From: Paracoccaceae bacterium
GTDB lineage: Bacteria; Pseudomonadota; Alphaproteobacteria; Rhodobacterales; Rhodobacteraceae
Length of the DNA: 64,000 nt
NCBI GenBank assembly: GCA_017854585.1
Contig: JAFMHK010000016.1
Coordinates: 1-64,000, forward strand
Direction: 5' to 3'
The notes beneath the pieces are model-generated. The model was not told the DNA's origin. It ran no database searches and saw nothing but the letters and a program-made list of their open reading frames with translations. The position numbers and the translations under genes were made by a program. Position 1 is the stretch's first letter. Every line of letters begins with the position of its first letter. Positions 38,135-46,633 of this stretch are shown in pieces.

Positions 38135-39523
38135 ATGGACAGTTTTGAAACCGACTACCTTGTCGTTGGCGCGGGGGCGACAGGGCTTGCCTTTGCGGAC
38201 GCGTTGCTTTCGACGTCCGATGCGCATGTCACGCTTGTAGATCGGCGCGACAAGCCGGGCGGCCATTGGAACGACGCCTATCCGTTCGTCCGCCTTCATC
38301 AACCGTCCTCCTATTATGGCGTCCCATCGCAAAGTCTGGGCCACGCAAGGGTGGATCAATGCGGTCTCAACAAGGGGTTCGAAGAACTTGCATCGGGCCA
38401 AGAGGTGGCGGCCTATTTTCACGCGGTGATGCGCGATCGACTGCTGGCATCTGGCCGCGTGCGTTTCTTGCCCATGACCGAACATCTGGGCGATGGGGAT
38501 GTGCGGCAATTGCTGTCAAACAAAACAACCCGGATCAACGTGCGCCGCCGGTTGGTTGACGCAAGGGTTTGCGAAAATGGAATTCCGCTGACCCATCACA
38601 GAAAATTTCAGGTCGCCGACGGCGTTGCCTGCATCCCGCCGAACTTTCTTCAGCATAGGGCGCACGAACACGGCAATTTCACGATATTGGGTGCGGGCAA
38701 GACCGCCATGGACAGCGTCATCTGGCTGCTGGAGAACGGGGCGGACCCCGCACAGATCCGTTGGGTCGTGCCGCGCGATCCGTGGATGATCAATCGCGCG
38801 TTCTCGCAGCCAAGCGCGGCATTTTTTCATCAGAACTACGGTGGCACGGTGCGCCAAATGGAAGCCCTGAAAGAGGCTGCTTCAATCGACGATCTGGCCG
38901 ATAGGATGGAAAGTGCCGGATTGTGGATGCGCCTTGATCCGGCGGTGCGCCCGGGCATCATGCACGGCGCCACGGTGTCCCTGCCCGAACTTGCCCGGCT
39001 GAGGGAAGTCCGCGACATCATTCGCATGGGCCATGTCGAAACCATCGAGCCTGACAGGCTTGGCCTTGTCGATGGATCATGCCGTGCGAAGGTCGACACG
39101 CTGTATGTTGATTGCACCGCGCGGGCACTGGGCCACACCGGCACGTGGCCAATCTTCAACGACGATCGGATCGCACTGCAGATGATCCGTATTTATCAGC
39201 CCACGTTCAGCGCGGCTTTGCTTGCCAAGATCGAAACGCTGTCTGACAGCGACAAGGTCAAGAACGCGCTTGCGACACCAATTCCCATGACAGACACGGT
39301 TCAAAGTTGGGTCGTGTCGCAAGTTGCACATGCAAAGAACCAATTCGCATGGTCGCAAAATCCAGAGATCAAATCCTGGATCCAGACCTGCCGTCTTGAT
39401 GGCTTTGGACGGGCCGCAAGAGATGTGGATCGCAGTGATCCAGAGGTTCAGGCGGTTTTTGCCCGCCTCAAGGATATGTGGGTTCCGGCATTTGCCAATA
39501 TGCAGGCGCTTGCCGCCGCATGA
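38135..39523 (+). CDS. FAD-dependent oxidoreductase, substrate unknown
   Basis: 462 aa. Residues 7-30 form a Rossmann FAD site (VVGAGATGLAFADALL). DRRDKPGGHWNDAYPF and HQPSSYYGVPS follow. A second dinucleotide site, ILGAGKTAMDSVIWLLENG, lies near 195. The layout resembles flavin-containing monooxygenases and similar NAD(P)/FAD proteins. It is monocistronic, with a terminator after it. I cannot name its substrate. Confidence 0.82.
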   Translation: MDSFETDYLVVGAGATGLAFADALLSTSDAHVTLVDRRDKPGGHWNDAYPFVRLHQPSSYYGVPSQSLGHARVDQCGLNKGFEELASGQEVAAYFHAVMRDRLLASGRVRFLPMTEHLGDGDVRQLLSNKTTRINVRRRLVDARVCENGIPLTHHRKFQVADGVACIPPNFLQHRAHEHGNFTILGAGKTAMDSVIWLLENGADPAQIRWVVPRDPWMINRAFSQPSAAFFHQNYGGTVRQMEALKEAASIDDLADRMESAGLWMRLDPAVRPGIMHGATVSLPELARLREVRDIIRMGHVETIEPDRLGLVDGSCRAKVDTLYVDCTARALGHTGTWPIFNDDRIALQMIRIYQPTFSAALLAKIETLSDSDKVKNALATPIPMTDTVQSWVVSQVAHAKNQFAWSQNPEIKSWIQTCRLDGFGRAARDVDRSDPEVQAVFARLKDMWVPAFANMQALAAA

Positions 39524-39528
39524 CACAC

Positions 39529-39578
39529 CGGGCAGGAAACGGCCTTGCGACCGCCTCCTTGCCCGTCTGATCCTTTTT
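39529..39578 (+). terminator. Terminator after the flavoprotein gene
   Basis: CGGGCA pairs with TGCCCG, with further shorter paired blocks inside, and the right arm is followed by TCTGATCCTTTTT. It sits between the convergent flavoprotein and gcrA genes and could serve the plus-strand gene. Confidence 0.5.
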
Positions 39579-40182
39579 ACCGACGCCTGTCGCGGCGGGC
39601 CGACATCGGCTGGAACGCGACGCCCACATGTGCCTCGCAATAGGGTTTGCCCTGTTGCACGGGCAGCCCGCAGAAATAGAAATCATCCGTCGCAGGGTCA
39701 CCGATGGGCCATTTGCACGTCCGCTCGGTCAACTCCATCAAGCTGATCCGCTTGGCGTGTTTCTCCACTTCGCTCACTTTCGCGAGCGCTTCGGGGGAAA
39801 TTTCGTTGGCGGACGGTTGTGGCGGCAGCGGTTGGCCTGCGGGAACGATCGGCTTGCGCAGATGCGTCACGTTGGTCGTGCGCGGTGCAGGTGGGGCTGG
39901 TTCGACCTCGGGCGCCGATTCGGGCGCCGCTGCGGGCTTGGGGTCCGGTGCGGCCGGTTTTGCAGCGACAGGTTTGGCCTCAACCTCCTTGGCGGGGGCC
40001 GCAGGTTTGGTCGTCGCCGCAGTCGCGGGACCGGTCGCGCGGTTGGACAGCCCCAGACGGTGCACCTTGCCGATCACCGCATTGCGGGTCACACCGCCCA
40101 ATTCCTTGGCGATCTGGGAGGCCGATTGACCTTCGCCCCACATTTTCTTCAACGTCTCGACGCGTTCGTCGGTCCAGGACAT
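39577..40182 (-). CDS. gcrA: GcrA cell cycle regulator
   Basis: 201 aa. The N-terminal 45 residues are the GcrA DNA-binding domain (SWTDERVETLKKMW, then a helix-turn-helix with VTRNAVIGKVHRLGLSNR). An Ala/Pro-rich linker follows (about 50-125). The sigma70-interacting C-terminal domain has CKWPIGDP and YCEAH. In Caulobacter GcrA activates promoters methylated at GANTC and works in the same circuit as CtrA. Confidence 0.97.
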   Translation of the reverse strand: MSWTDERVETLKKMWGEGQSASQIAKELGGVTRNAVIGKVHRLGLSNRATGPATAATTKPAAPAKEVEAKPVAAKPAAPDPKPAAAPESAPEVEPAPPAPRTTNVTHLRKPIVPAGQPLPPQPSANEISPEALAKVSEVEKHAKRISLMELTERTCKWPIGDPATDDFYFCGLPVQQGKPYCEAHVGVAFQPMSARRDRRR

Positions 40183-40309
40183 GCCGTCCCTCCTGATCGT
40201 TCATACCCATGCAGCCCTCGCATATGGGCACATGGACATTGGATTGAAAGCCCTATTCTAAAGGCATGGCACGCAGAGACAAGACGCCAACGTGAAAGGC
40301 AGGACCAAG

Positions 40310-41122
40310 ATGACGGATAGAACGCAGATTGCAGGCATGGGTGTGCGCCGCTTCGGGCGGGTGAATTGGCTGGGTCTCTATACGCTCACCATGCGCGAGG
40401 TGATGCGCTTTGCCACCGTCTGGACCCAGACCCTGTTGGCCCCGCTCGTCACGTCGGGCCTGTTCATGTTGATCTTTTCACTGGCGATCGGAGGGCAGCG
40501 CGGCGATGTGATGGGGGTCAGCTTCCTGCATTTCATCGCGCCGGGCATCTTGATGATGACGGTCATACAAAACGCATTTGCCAATACGTCATCCTCCATC
40601 GTCATCTCGAAGGTGCAGGGAAATATCGTGGATACCCTGATGCCCCCGCTCAGCGCGGCCGAGTTGGTCACCGGTTACATCATCGGGGGCGTCGCGCGCG
40701 GGGTCTGCGTGGCGGTTGCTATCACCCTTGTCCTGTTCCCGATCATCGGGCTGGGCGTGGCGCACCCGATCTGGGCGCTGACCTTCGTGATCCTTGGCGC
40801 GGCGTTTCTTGGCGCGCTTGGTCTGGTGGCGGGTATCATCGCGCAGAAATTCGACCAGATCGCGGCGATCACCAATTTCATCGTCATCCCGCTCAGCTTT
40901 CTGTCGGGCACGTTCTATTCGGTTCAGTCGCTGCCCGGCTGGCTGAACACGCTGACCCACTGGAACCCGGTTTTCTATCTGATCGATGGCGTCCGCTATG
41001 GCGTTCTGGGCGTGTCCGATAGCGCGCCGCTCAAGGGTTTGTTTGTGTCGGGTCTGGCGACGCTTCTGGTCACGGCGCTGGCTTGGTGGTGGTTCAAGAC
41101 GGGCTATCGGCTGAAAGGCTGA
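40310..41122 (+). CDS. ABC-2 type transporter permease
   Basis: 270 aa with six predicted membrane helices and the ABC-2 core LMPPLSAAELVTGYI and PLSFLSGTFYSVQSLPGWL. This is the membrane subunit of an exporter. No ATPase subunit is next to it, so its partner is encoded elsewhere. ATG 40310 is chosen; a GTG at 40292 is an alternative. It converges on the EamA gene, with 19 bases of overlap at the ends. Confidence 0.9.
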   Translation: MTDRTQIAGMGVRRFGRVNWLGLYTLTMREVMRFATVWTQTLLAPLVTSGLFMLIFSLAIGGQRGDVMGVSFLHFIAPGILMMTVIQNAFANTSSSIVISKVQGNIVDTLMPPLSAAELVTGYIIGGVARGVCVAVAITLVLFPIIGLGVAHPIWALTFVILGAAFLGALGLVAGIIAQKFDQIAAITNFIVIPLSFLSGTFYSVQSLPGWLNTLTHWNPVFYLIDGVRYGVLGVSDSAPLKGLFVSGLATLLVTALAWWWFKTGYRLKG

Positions 41123-42030
41123 CGGCGCGACCGGGCTTCGCGCCATGCCAACAGTGCGGCCCCCGCGATGATGATCAGCGCGCCCAGAATGCTCAGTCCC
41201 GTTGGGCTGACCCCGAATATGGCAAGGTCATACGCGGCCGCGAACACCAGTGTCAGATAGGAAAACGGGGTCACGAAACTGGCTTCGGCGCGGCGCATCG
41301 CATTGATGAAGCAGGCTTGGGCGCAGGCCATCAGCAAACCAAGCGCGGCCAACGCGCCCCATTGTGCCATGGTCGGGGCCTGCCAGACGAACAGAACCGC
41401 GATACTCGAGATGACCAGCCCGATTGCGTTGTTCACCAACAATACCTGTAGTGGACCCTCGCGTCCCGCCAGCCGCTTGATGAAGATCAGTTCCAACCCC
41501 AACAACGCGGCCGCCCCCAGCGCCACCAGTGCCCCGGCCTGCACCGCCTCGGCGCCCGGGCGGACCAGCACCATTGCCCCGGCAAAGGCGATGGCCGCCG
41601 CCAGCCACCGCCACGGCCCCACCCGTTCCCCCAGAAGCGGAATGGCCAGCAACATGCAGAACACCGGGTTGAGAAAGCTGATGGCCGTGGCATCCGACAG
41701 CGGGATCATCGCCGCCGCCGCAAACATCAGGGTTACACCACCCCAGCCACAGGCAGTCCGCGCAATGTGGGTTTTGAAGTCGGGCCGGGTCAGGGCCGGG
41801 CGCAACACCGCCAGCGCTGCCGAAATCGCCACGAAGGCAAAGACGAACCGCCCGTGACTGACCTGCAGCGGGTGCAACGGCGTGCCCAGCGTGTCGGTGC
41901 CAAGCGCCTTGGCTAACAGCGTCGTCGCGGCGAGGAACAGAGTTGCCGCCAGCATGAACAGGACCGCGCGGGGGCGATCCTCGGTCACTTGGGGCGCTTG
42001 TGCGACGGGCGGGGCAGAGGGCACTGTCAT
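41104..42030 (-). CDS. EamA/DMT-family transporter
   Basis: 308 aa from ATG 42030. Ten hydrophobic segments form two EamA repeats (about 25-150 and 165-300). The family exports amino acids, metabolites or S-adenosylmethionine. The stop lies inside the end of the convergent ABC permease gene. The substrate cannot be read from the sequence. Confidence 0.9.
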   Translation of the reverse strand: MTVPSAPPVAQAPQVTEDRPRAVLFMLAATLFLAATTLLAKALGTDTLGTPLHPLQVSHGRFVFAFVAISAALAVLRPALTRPDFKTHIARTACGWGGVTLMFAAAAMIPLSDATAISFLNPVFCMLLAIPLLGERVGPWRWLAAAIAFAGAMVLVRPGAEAVQAGALVALGAAALLGLELIFIKRLAGREGPLQVLLVNNAIGLVISSIAVLFVWQAPTMAQWGALAALGLLMACAQACFINAMRRAEASFVTPFSYLTLVFAAAYDLAIFGVSPTGLSILGALIIIAGAALLAWREARSRRQPFSR

Positions 42031-42072
42031 ACCAACCCGATGGGGCTGGCGCGACGTGGTTGTCAACCGTGA

Positions 42073-43005
42073 TCAGATGAACTGCAGCGTCAAGAATCCC
42101 GCATACAGCGCCACGAACACGCCGCCCTCGGCGCGCGTGATGCGCCATCCCGTCACGGCCGCGCCGATCATCAACACCGTCGCCCCCGCCATGATCCAGA
42201 CATCCACGGTCATGATCTGTTCGGGTATGTTGAGCGGTGACACCACGGCCGTCACGCCCGAAATCCCCAGAACGTTGAAGATGTTCGAGCCGATGATATT
42301 GCCAAGCGCCAGATCGCCCTGCCGTTTGATGGCCGCCGTGACCGATGTGGCCAATTCCGGCAGCGATGTGCCAATCGCCACAAGCGTCAGGCCGATCACG
42401 GCCTCCGATACGCCCGCTGCGGCGGCAAGTTCGATTGCCGCGCCCACCAGCAGGTCCGCGCCCCAGATCACGCCGCCGATGCCCAGCAGGGCCAGCGCCA
42501 TCCCCATCGGCAAGCGCATGTTGGGGATCACGACCTCATCGGCCGGGTCGATCTGCCCGCTGCGATACGCCCAGACCGTATAGGCCACCAGCAACAGGAT
42601 CAGGATGACGCCGCTTGTGCGCCCGATCTGACCGGTCATGGCAATGGCGATAAAGACGGCTGTCGCGCCGATCAGCGCCAGCCCATCGCGCTTGAACCCT
42701 GCCTTGGCCACGGCCAAGGGCGCGATCAGTGCGGCGGCCCCCAATATCAGTAGGATGTTGGCGATGTTGCTGCCCACGACGTTGCCCACCGCCACTCCGG
42801 GGGACCCCGCAAGCGCCGCCTGCAGGCTTGCCATCAGCTCTGGCATAGACGTTCCGAACCCGACCAGCGTCAGGCCGATGACCATGGGCGATACGCCCAG
42901 CCGCCCCGCCACGGTCGCCGCTCCGCGCACCAGAAATTCACCACCGACCAGCAACAGGCCGAGGCCACCAATCAACGTCAACCAGATCATGGTATTGTCC
43001 CACAT
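42073..43005 (-). CDS. Calcium/sodium antiporter (CaCA family)
   Basis: 310 aa with about ten membrane helices in two inverted repeats. The alpha-1 motif GFGTSMPEL is followed by NVVGSNIANI; the alpha-2 motif AIGTSLPELATS is followed by NIIGSNIFNVL. This matches bacterial YrbG-type exchangers, which extrude Ca2+ or other cations against Na+ or H+. It is 42 bases upstream of the EamA gene on the same strand. Confidence 0.94.
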   Translation of the reverse strand: MWDNTMIWLTLIGGLGLLLVGGEFLVRGAATVAGRLGVSPMVIGLTLVGFGTSMPELMASLQAALAGSPGVAVGNVVGSNIANILLILGAAALIAPLAVAKAGFKRDGLALIGATAVFIAIAMTGQIGRTSGVILILLLVAYTVWAYRSGQIDPADEVVIPNMRLPMGMALALLGIGGVIWGADLLVGAAIELAAAAGVSEAVIGLTLVAIGTSLPELATSVTAAIKRQGDLALGNIIGSNIFNVLGISGVTAVVSPLNIPEQIMTVDVWIMAGATVLMIGAAVTGWRITRAEGGVFVALYAGFLTLQFI

Positions 43006-43143
43006 CTGGCCCGGTTCGGGCCAGTCATCAGGCCTATATGGCGTAGGTTCGAGGCTTTGTAAGGGGTGCCTGCTACTCGGTCAGAAAACCACCGATCGGC
43101 CGTGTGATAAGGCCGCATAGGCGCGCCTTTCCTGCCACGATTG

Positions 43144-44070
43144 TCAGACACCCAAACACCACCGCATGATCGCCTTTTGCGCGTGAAGCCGGTTCTCGGC
43201 CTCGTCGAAAATGACCGAATGCGGGCCGTCCATGACCGCCGATGTCGCCTCATCCTCGCGGTGGGCGGGCAGGCAATGCATGAACAGCGCGTCGGGTTTT
43301 GCTGCCGCCATCAAGCGCTCGTTTACCTGATAGCCACGCAACTGGTTGTGGCGGCGTTCCTTGGCTGATTGGCTGTCATGCATGCTGACCCACGTATCGG
43401 TCACCACCAGATCTGCGCCGGCCACGGCCTCCATCGGGTCGCGGATGATCTCGATCTTGCTGCCCTTGGCGCGGGCCTCTTCCAGAAAGATGTTCTCGGG
43501 GTCCAGCGTGGGGGGGCCGGTGAACGTCAGGTCAAATCCGAACTGCCCCGCCGCATGGGCGAAGCTGGCAAAGACGTTGTTGCCGTCGCCGGACCATACC
43601 ACCTTCTTACCCCGGATGGGGCCGCGATGTTCCTCGAAGGTCAGGATGTCGGCCATGATCTGGCACGGGTGGGTCCGGTTCGTCAGCCCGTTGATGACCG
43701 GAACCGAGGCATATTCGGCCATCTCCAGCAGCACGTCTTCCTCGAACGTGCGCAGCATGATCAGATCCACGTAACGGCTGAGCACGCGGGCGGTGTCGGC
43801 AATGGTTTCGCCGTGACCCAGTTGCAGGTCGGCACCCGACAGCACCATCGATTGCCCGCCCATCTGGCGAACGCCGACATCAAAGCTGACCCGTGTTCGG
43901 GTCGATGGTTTTTCGAAGATCAGTGCGACCATGTAGTTCTTGAGCGGCTGGTCATCGTCAAGCGCACCCTTGGGGCGGCCATCGCGGGCGGTCTTCATTG
44001 CCGCCGCATGATCAATCATGGCCCGAAGATCGGTGGGGTCTGTTTTGTGAATATCAAGAAAATGCGTCAT
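43144..44070 (-). CDS. argF: Ornithine carbamoyltransferase
   Basis: 308 aa from ATG 44070. Carbamoyl-phosphate motif STRTR (56-60), HPCQ, and the ornithine motif FMHCLPAHR are all intact. It makes citrulline in arginine biosynthesis. It is the last gene of an argD-GNAT-argF unit, although 87 bases with a strong inverted repeat separate it from the GNAT gene. Confidence 0.97.
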   Translation of the reverse strand: MTHFLDIHKTDPTDLRAMIDHAAAMKTARDGRPKGALDDDQPLKNYMVALIFEKPSTRTRVSFDVGVRQMGGQSMVLSGADLQLGHGETIADTARVLSRYVDLIMLRTFEEDVLLEMAEYASVPVINGLTNRTHPCQIMADILTFEEHRGPIRGKKVVWSGDGNNVFASFAHAAGQFGFDLTFTGPPTLDPENIFLEEARAKGSKIEIIRDPMEAVAGADLVVTDTWVSMHDSQSAKERRHNQLRGYQVNERLMAAAKPDALFMHCLPAHREDEATSAVMDGPHSVIFDEAENRLHAQKAIMRWCLGV

Positions 44071-44099
44071 CAGTTGGAACCTTGCGGATGTGGAAGGCG

Positions 44100-44155
44100 G
44101 TGGGGGGCTGATTGCCCCCCACACCCCCCATGAGTATTTGGACCAAGAAAAAGGG
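44100..44155. repeat. GC-rich inverted repeat with a recurrent-looking tail
   Basis: GTGGGGGGC pairs perfectly with GCCCCCCAC around TGATT (44100-44122). It is followed by ACCCCCCATGAGTATTTGG and an A-rich stretch. I recall similar C-run plus GAGTATTT segments as common between Rhodobacteraceae genes, but this is the only copy I see here. It may be a terminator-like or REP-like extragenic element. Confidence 0.5.
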
Positions 44156-44157
44156 GA

Positions 44158-44673
44158 TCAGGCTGTTTTCGCCATTTGTCGTCGATACGTCATGACCAGC
44201 ACCATGTCGCCATCGTCGCAGACCCGTTCCGCGACGGGAACAAACCCGGCCCCCCTGTAGGCGGCGAGGGCGCGGGTATTGGTTGGGTCGGCGTCGACCA
44301 CGATGGCGCTGTAGCCCTTGGCGATCAGGTGCTCGGATCGTTGATGCAGATAGCGTTTGACGTGGCCCTGACCCAGATAGGCGGGATCACCGAGGAACGT
44401 ATCAATCGCCCGCGCGTCGCGGGGTTGGTCGGCAAATTGCGGCGCGGGCCAGTGATGCGCGGGATAATCCTGCACAAAGGCAAAGGGGTTGCCGTCAAGT
44501 TCCACGATGCGCATCACCGTTGGGCCATTGCCGAAGTCTTCTTCCATCAGGGCGATTTCGATCGCGCTGTCACCCCACCAGCCGCCGACGTGGGGCTGGT
44601 CAAGCCACCCCCTGATCAGAGGATAGTCGGCCCGGGTCAGCGGGCGAAAGGTGTAGCGGTCATTCTGCGGCAT
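44158..44673 (-). CDS. GNAT acetyltransferase, AAC(6')-like
   Basis: 171 aa from ATG 44673. N-terminal FRPLTRADYPLIRGWLDQPHVGGWW and FLGDPAYLGQGHVKRYLH fit the GNAT branch that contains aminoglycoside 6'-acetyltransferases and siderophore acetylases. The acetyl-CoA loop is LGQGHVKRYL. The start overlaps the end of argD by 14 bases, so translation is probably coupled to argD. Chromosomal operon position suggests a housekeeping substrate; resistance is not implied. Confidence 0.85.
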   Translation of the reverse strand: MPQNDRYTFRPLTRADYPLIRGWLDQPHVGGWWGDSAIEIALMEEDFGNGPTVMRIVELDGNPFAFVQDYPAHHWPAPQFADQPRDARAIDTFLGDPAYLGQGHVKRYLHQRSEHLIAKGYSAIVVDADPTNTRALAAYRGAGFVPVAERVCDDGDMVLVMTYRRQMAKTA

Positions 44674-45853
44674 TGGCCTGTGCCGCCACCGCCGTGGCAG
44701 CGCGGTCCAGCCGCAGCACCGCCTCGGCGATATCATCATCGCCGATGGTCAGCGCCGGCAGCACCCGCACGACGTTGTCGCCGCCCGGAACAACCAGTAA
44801 TTCCTGATCATAGCAGGCTTTCACGACCTCGGCGTTCACCGGCTTGCATTTCAGGCCGATCATGAAGCCTGCGCCGCGCACTTCGGTAAAGACATCGGGG
44901 TGGCTGGCCACCAGCCCCTCCAGCTTTTGACGCATCATCCCGGCCCGGCGGTTCACATCTTCCATGAAGCCGGGACGTGTCATTTCCGCCATGACCGCCG
45001 CGCCGACGGCACAGCCAAGCGGGTTGCCGCCATAGGTCGAGCCGTGCGTGCCCGGTGTCATCCCGCTGGCCGCGCGTTCGGTGGCCAGCAGCGCCCCCAA
45101 CGGATAGCCGCCGCCGATGCCCTTGGCGACCATCATGATATCTGGCGTGATGCCTGCCCATTCATGCGCGAACAGCTTGCCGGTGCGGCCCATGCCGCAT
45201 TGAATTTCATCAAGGATCAGCAGCAATCCGTGTTCGTCGCACAGATCGCGAAGCCCTTTCAGGCACTGGTCGGGCACTTGGCGAATGCCGCTTTCACCCT
45301 GCACCGGCTCCACCATGATGGCGCCGACATCGGGGCGGGCGGCGGCGGCGCGCAGCGCATCGTGATCGCCAAAGCCAAGCTGTTCGAAACCCGGCAACAG
45401 CGGGCCGAACCCCTTGGTCAGTTTTTCCGACCCTGCGGCGGAAATTGCAGCCATGGAGCGGCCATGAAACGCGCCCTCGAAGGTGAGCATTGTCGTCCGC
45501 TCGGTCTGGCCCTGATCGTACCAGTATTTCCGCGCCATCTTGATCGCCAGTTCCGCCGCCTCGGTGCCCGAGTTGCAGAAGAAAACGGTGTCGGCAAACG
45601 TGTGTTCCACCAACGCCTCGGCGAGGGCCACCTGTTCCGGAACGGTATAAAGATTTGATGTGTGCCAAAGCTTTTCCGCCTGCGCTTTCAAGGCTTTGAC
45701 CAGAATCGGGTTGCAGTGGCCAAGCGCCATCACCGCGATCCCCGCGCCCAAGTCAAGAAAGCGTCGTCCGTCCGCCTCGATCAACCACGATCCTTCGCCT
45801 TTGACGAAGGAAAGCGGTGCGCGCGAATAACTGGGCAGGACGGGAGAGATCAT
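44660..45853 (-). CDS. argD: Acetylornithine aminotransferase
   Basis: 397 aa from ATG 45853 (AGGAG upstream). Class III aminotransferase with the PLP Lys in MMVAKGIGGGYPLGA and the preceding DEIQCGMGRTG motif. It converts N-acetylglutamate semialdehyde to N-acetylornithine. It heads the arg unit and shares the strand and order argD-argF that is common in alphaproteobacteria. Confidence 0.96.
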   Translation of the reverse strand: MISPVLPSYSRAPLSFVKGEGSWLIEADGRRFLDLGAGIAVMALGHCNPILVKALKAQAEKLWHTSNLYTVPEQVALAEALVEHTFADTVFFCNSGTEAAELAIKMARKYWYDQGQTERTTMLTFEGAFHGRSMAAISAAGSEKLTKGFGPLLPGFEQLGFGDHDALRAAAARPDVGAIMVEPVQGESGIRQVPDQCLKGLRDLCDEHGLLLILDEIQCGMGRTGKLFAHEWAGITPDIMMVAKGIGGGYPLGALLATERAASGMTPGTHGSTYGGNPLGCAVGAAVMAEMTRPGFMEDVNRRAGMMRQKLEGLVASHPDVFTEVRGAGFMIGLKCKPVNAEVVKACYDQELLVVPGGDNVVRVLPALTIGDDDIAEAVLRLDRAATAVAAQANAAE

Positions 45854-45883
45854 TGGCAAACTCCTGTGAATAACAAGGTTCCG

Positions 45884-45912
45884 GATTGCCCGAAACCACG
45901 TCTCAAGTCAAA
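45884..45912 (-). promoter_or_regulatory. Possible argD promoter
   Basis: On the minus strand TTGACT (45912-45907) is followed after 17-18 bases by a weak CAATC-type -10. It lies about 30 bases before the argD start codon. The -10 match is poor. Confidence 0.3.
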
Positions 45913-45930
45913 TGATGCGCGTTTATGGGG

Positions 45931-46419
45931 TCAAGTGGCGGCCATGATGATGCAGGTTGTTGACCCCGTTGCGTAAAGCCGACCGTCATCGGCGCCGCGA
46001 ATGGTTCCTTCGGCCACGCCAGTCGATCTGCCCGCGTGGCTGACCACGCCTTGGGCCAGAACAGGGGTGCCAACGGGAATGGGGCGCGTGATATTCACCT
46101 TGTATTCCAATGTGGTATAGACTGATCCGCGCGGGACCTTGGTCATCACCGCGCAGGCCATGGCGCTATCCAGAAGCGTCCCGTACCAACCGCCATGAAT
46201 GGTGCCCGTGGGGTTCGTGTGATCAAATTCCGGGGTGCCGCGAAACACGACGCGGCCATCCTCAACCACGTCCACCCGGTAATTCAGCACCCGCGAAATC
46301 GGCGGGGCAGGCAACAGGCCGTCGCGCATCTGTTCCATGAATTCCATGCCGCTGAGGCTTAGCAGTTTCTCGCGGCTGATCAGTTGGGACAGGGTGTCGA
46401 CATACATGGCGTTGTGCAT
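45931..46419 (-). CDS. PaaI-type thioesterase
   Basis: 162 aa. HTNPTGTIHGGWYGTLLDSAMACAV is the PaaI/4HBT hotdog signature, with HGG and the following Asp. YTTLEYKVNITRPIP fits the next strand. It should hydrolyse acyl-CoA thioesters of unknown type. It is unrelated by close identity to the other hotdog gene in this window. The second copy of the palindromic repeat lies about 90 bases upstream. Confidence 0.87.
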   Translation of the reverse strand: MHNAMYVDTLSQLISREKLLSLSGMEFMEQMRDGLLPAPPISRVLNYRVDVVEDGRVVFRGTPEFDHTNPTGTIHGGWYGTLLDSAMACAVMTKVPRGSVYTTLEYKVNITRPIPVGTPVLAQGVVSHAGRSTGVAEGTIRGADDGRLYATGSTTCIIMAAT

Positions 46420-46507
46420 TCCCGGACAGTTTCCACGACACGATCATCCCGCCACGAACCAGCCGCGGGCCGCAACCCCGTGCGTGGTGATTTCCGGGCG
46501 CAACGCA

Positions 46508-46557
46508 AAAATAGGTTACAAAAAATCCGGAAATCCCGAATCTTTGTAACCTATTTC
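46508..46557. repeat. 50-bp palindromic repeat, copy 2
   Basis: AAATAGGTTACAAA (46509-46522) pairs perfectly with TTTGTAACCTATTT (46543-46556). The stem continues less well inward to a 4-base loop. The left arm matches the left arm of copy 1 at 19 of 20 positions. It sits between metF and the thioesterase gene, 77 bases past the metF stop. Confidence 0.85.
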
Positions 46558-46633
46558 TGTCCTCGGTCAGAGGCGATTGCCGGGCTTTGGGCGGCCGTCA
46601 CGCCTTGGGGTCCGCCTGTGTCACGAGACAGGC

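Noticed and set aside
44158-44673. Aminoglycoside resistance gene
   Set aside because: GNAT similarity alone does not show resistance. The gene is coupled to argD in normal-composition chromosome, with no mobile element nearby.
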